DNA from: Pseudomonadota bacterium
GTDB taxonomy: Bacteria > Pseudomonadota > Gammaproteobacteria > Steroidobacterales > Steroidobacteraceae
NCBI GenBank assembly: GCA_021850555.1
Contig: JAJZLX010000400.1
Coordinates: 1-7,411 of the forward strand
Reading direction: 5' to 3'
Length of the DNA stretch: 7,411 nucleotides
Below, piece by piece: positions 6,030 through 7,411 of the stretch. Every line of letters begins with the position of its first letter. Within the stretch, counting starts at the first letter, position 1. The notes under the pieces were generated by a model. That model ran no database searches. It was not told the origin of the DNA and saw only the letters and a program-made list of their open reading frames with translations. Position numbers and translations under genes: made by a program.

Positions 6030-7411
6030 TCAGGACTTCCTCACCCGCTCGCCCAACCGCTCCAGCAGCCGCGTGAAAGGCGCGCTCTTCTCGGTCTTGC
6101 GCGATTTCCCGCCGCCGATGACGACCTCCTTGCTGTCGTCGATGGCGAGCTCGTGGGCACCCAGGATCTCCAGCGTCTCCTCCAGAGTCTGCGGCGTGCG
6201 CCGCTCCCGAGCGTGGACCTTGCCACCGGTTCCCGCCCGCGTCGCGGCAACGGGCCGCAGTTGCCGCACCGCCCCGCCTTTCGCCGGTGCGTCGGTGCCC
6301 GCCGAGCCCGGGTGATCGGCATCGAAAAGCTTGAACTCGCCCGAATTGTGCGTGCCCGCACTGTCGCTCTTCGCGGGCGCGGCACGCATCGGGACGCTGC
6401 CTTTGTCGCCGCTGACGCGCTTGCGCTCCTCGGCGCTCACCGGCACGACTGCGACCGAGGCGAATTCCGATCTCACGTAGCCGGCGACCTGCTTGGCCGA
6501 GATCGGATCATTGAAGAACCCGAGCCGCAGGCCATGCCATTTGCGCCCTTCGCGGCTGCCCTCGATGCAGTACAGCGTATAGGCGCTGAAGATCGCAAGG
6601 GGCGGCACCTTGTCGAGCGCGATCGGCTGCACCGACCACTGCAGCTGCACCGCGAAGGCCGCCGGCTTGGCGCCTTCCTGGGTACGGGTCTCGAGGACCT
6701 GCAGCGCCTGCGCGTCGGTCAACGGGACCTGCGGCTCGCGCGCCGGCTTGGGGCTCACCCGGGTCTCCTCGACCGCATCCGCCCCCGAGGCTTCGGGCTC
6801 CCCGAGCGCCGCCAGCACTTCCTTGATGTTCGAATTGGCAAGCGCCGCGGGGGCCGGCGGGCTCTTGACGGGCTCCCCGGGGCGCTCCGGCGCCGCCTGC
6901 GGATCCGGCTGCGGCTCGGCGCGTGAGTCACATGGCGGCCTCTGCGGCGCAGGAGCTTGAGCGAGGGTCAGCACCTCGGCGGCCGCACGCAAGGTCGGCA
7001 CGCGGGTTTCCAAGTCCGCCACCGCAGGCGATTCATCATCCGGCGCAGCAAGCGCGACCGCGGGCGGTACGGGCTCGGCAGTCACCAGGCGTGGACCGGC
7101 TGCGTGCGCGGCCTGCGCCGCGGCGGCAGCGGCGGCGCGGGCCCGCAGCTTCTTGCCCGGCGCCTCGCCCGCCCAGGCACCCGGGTAGATCTCGCGCACC
7201 AGGCCGATCCAGCCCTCCGCCTCGGTGAGCGTCTCGAAGAACCCCATGTGCAGCCGGAAGCGCTCGCGGCCCTCCTCGAAGCGCCGGCTGACGAAGAAGT
7301 TGAACTGCTTGAGCTCCGGCAGATCCGCCCGCGGCAGAGCCATCGGCGTGCTCGAGGAGCACAGGTTGATGACGAACGGGCCCGCCTCGGCAGCGGGCTC
7401 TTCCGGGGAAC
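6030..7411 (-). CDS. Large low-complexity protein with two SPOR-like modules; 5' end outside window
   Basis: Partial gene; 459 residues are visible, stop at 6030-6032. The first visible ATG (7343) is probably internal. The 22 codons upstream to the window edge have no stop and read as ordinary protein (PFVINLCSSSTPM), running straight into the first conserved block. Residues are counted from that Met. Module 1, about 1-57: FNFFVSRRFEEGRERFRLHMGFF, then helix and PGAW. Module 2, about 253-302: AYTLYCIEGSREGRKWHGLRLGFF, then helix and SVAVVPV. Both show the strand-strand-helix-strand pattern and GR...RLxxGFF core of SPOR-like folds. Between them lie an Ala run (66-82), a Pro/Ala-rich linker (about 90-170) and an LTDAQALQVLETR block before module 2. 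The tail (310-437) is charged and mostly disordered. No membrane segment is visible, but the N-terminus is missing. SPOR domains usually bind denuded septal peptidoglycan; a diverged cytoplasmic role is equally possible. The module assignment is by pattern. Confidence 0.8.
   Translation of the reverse strand, partial: SPEEPAAEAGPFVINLCSSSTPMALPRADLPELKQFNFFVSRRFEEGRERFRLHMGFFETLTEAEGWIGLVREIYPGAWAGEAPGKKLRARAAAAAAAQAAHAAGPRLVTAEPVPPAVALAAPDDESPAVADLETRVPTLRAAAEVLTLAQAPAPQRPPCDSRAEPQPDPQAAPERPGEPVKSPPAPAALANSNIKEVLAALGEPEASGADAVEETRVSPKPAREPQVPLTDAQALQVLETRTQEGAKPAAFAVQLQWSVQPIALDKVPPLAIFSAYTLYCIEGSREGRKWHGLRLGFFNDPISAKQVAGYVRSEFASVAVVPVSAEERKRVSGDKGSVPMRAAPAKSDSAGTHNSGEFKLFDADHPGSAGTDAPAKGGAVRQLRPVAATRAGTGGKVHARERRTPQTLEETLEILGAHELAIDDSKEVVIGGGKSRKTEKSAPFTRLLERLGERVRKS
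6438..6587 (-). other. SPOR-like module 2 in the minus-strand protein
   Basis: This encodes residues about 253-302, the best-ordered part of the protein. It shares with module 1 (about 7173-7304) a basic turn (SREGRK against EEGRER), then RLGFF against HMGFF, an amphipathic helix (SAKQVAGYVRSEF against EAEGWIGLVREIY) and a final short strand. The match indicates an internal duplication of a roughly 50-residue fold. The similarity is visible only at protein level. Confidence 0.6.

Noticed and set aside
6153..6926. A 257-codon plus-strand frame opposite the SPOR-like gene
   Set aside because: The minus-strand frame has structured repeated modules and typical protein composition. The plus-strand frame is Arg/Leu/Gly-rich, without motifs.
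7097..7148. GC-rich run encoding consecutive alanines, considered as a regulatory repeat
   Set aside because: It is in frame within the SPOR-like protein, uses mixed Ala codons, and is simply an Ala-rich linker.

Overview
The window is GC-rich (roughly two thirds or more G+C by eye) and densely coding, with long spurious open frames on the opposite strand, as expected in a high-GC bacterium. The gene content fits a proteobacterium, probably gamma- or beta-proteobacterial. That placement rests on the style of the two smaller proteins and of the double-length UvrA; there is no rRNA or other strong taxonomic marker.

Layout. (1) Positions 1-5671 (+) hold almost all of one giant gene. It encodes a double-length UvrA: two complete UvrA-like halves in one chain, with four ABC ATPase modules, four Walker A / signature / Walker B sets and four CxxC-x(19-22)-CxxC zinc modules. 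Its first ~30 codons lie before the window. (2) Positions 5714-6016 (+), 42 bp downstream and in the same frame, encode a 100-residue protein with eight cysteines, probably a double zinc-binding protein and probably co-transcribed. (3) Positions 6030-7411 (-) converge on these two genes. They encode the C-terminal part of a long, low-complexity protein with two SPOR-like modules. Its true start lies beyond the right edge, because the frame stays open and conserved-looking upstream of the first visible ATG at 7343.

How they fit together. The UvrA fusion looks like a covalently linked pseudo-dimer of the nucleotide-excision-repair damage sensor. The halves are not equivalent. The first keeps a full-size insertion domain (the DNA-probing clamp) but has a diverged UvrB-binding region. 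The second keeps a well-conserved UvrB-binding region but has lost about 80 residues of the insertion domain. This asymmetry is the most interesting signal here. Nothing in the sequence ties the SPOR-like protein to repair; its convergent orientation makes it a neighbour rather than an operon partner.

I saw no tRNA, rRNA, CRISPR array, insertion sequence, att site or convincing terminator. No gene-free stretch exceeds 42 bp.
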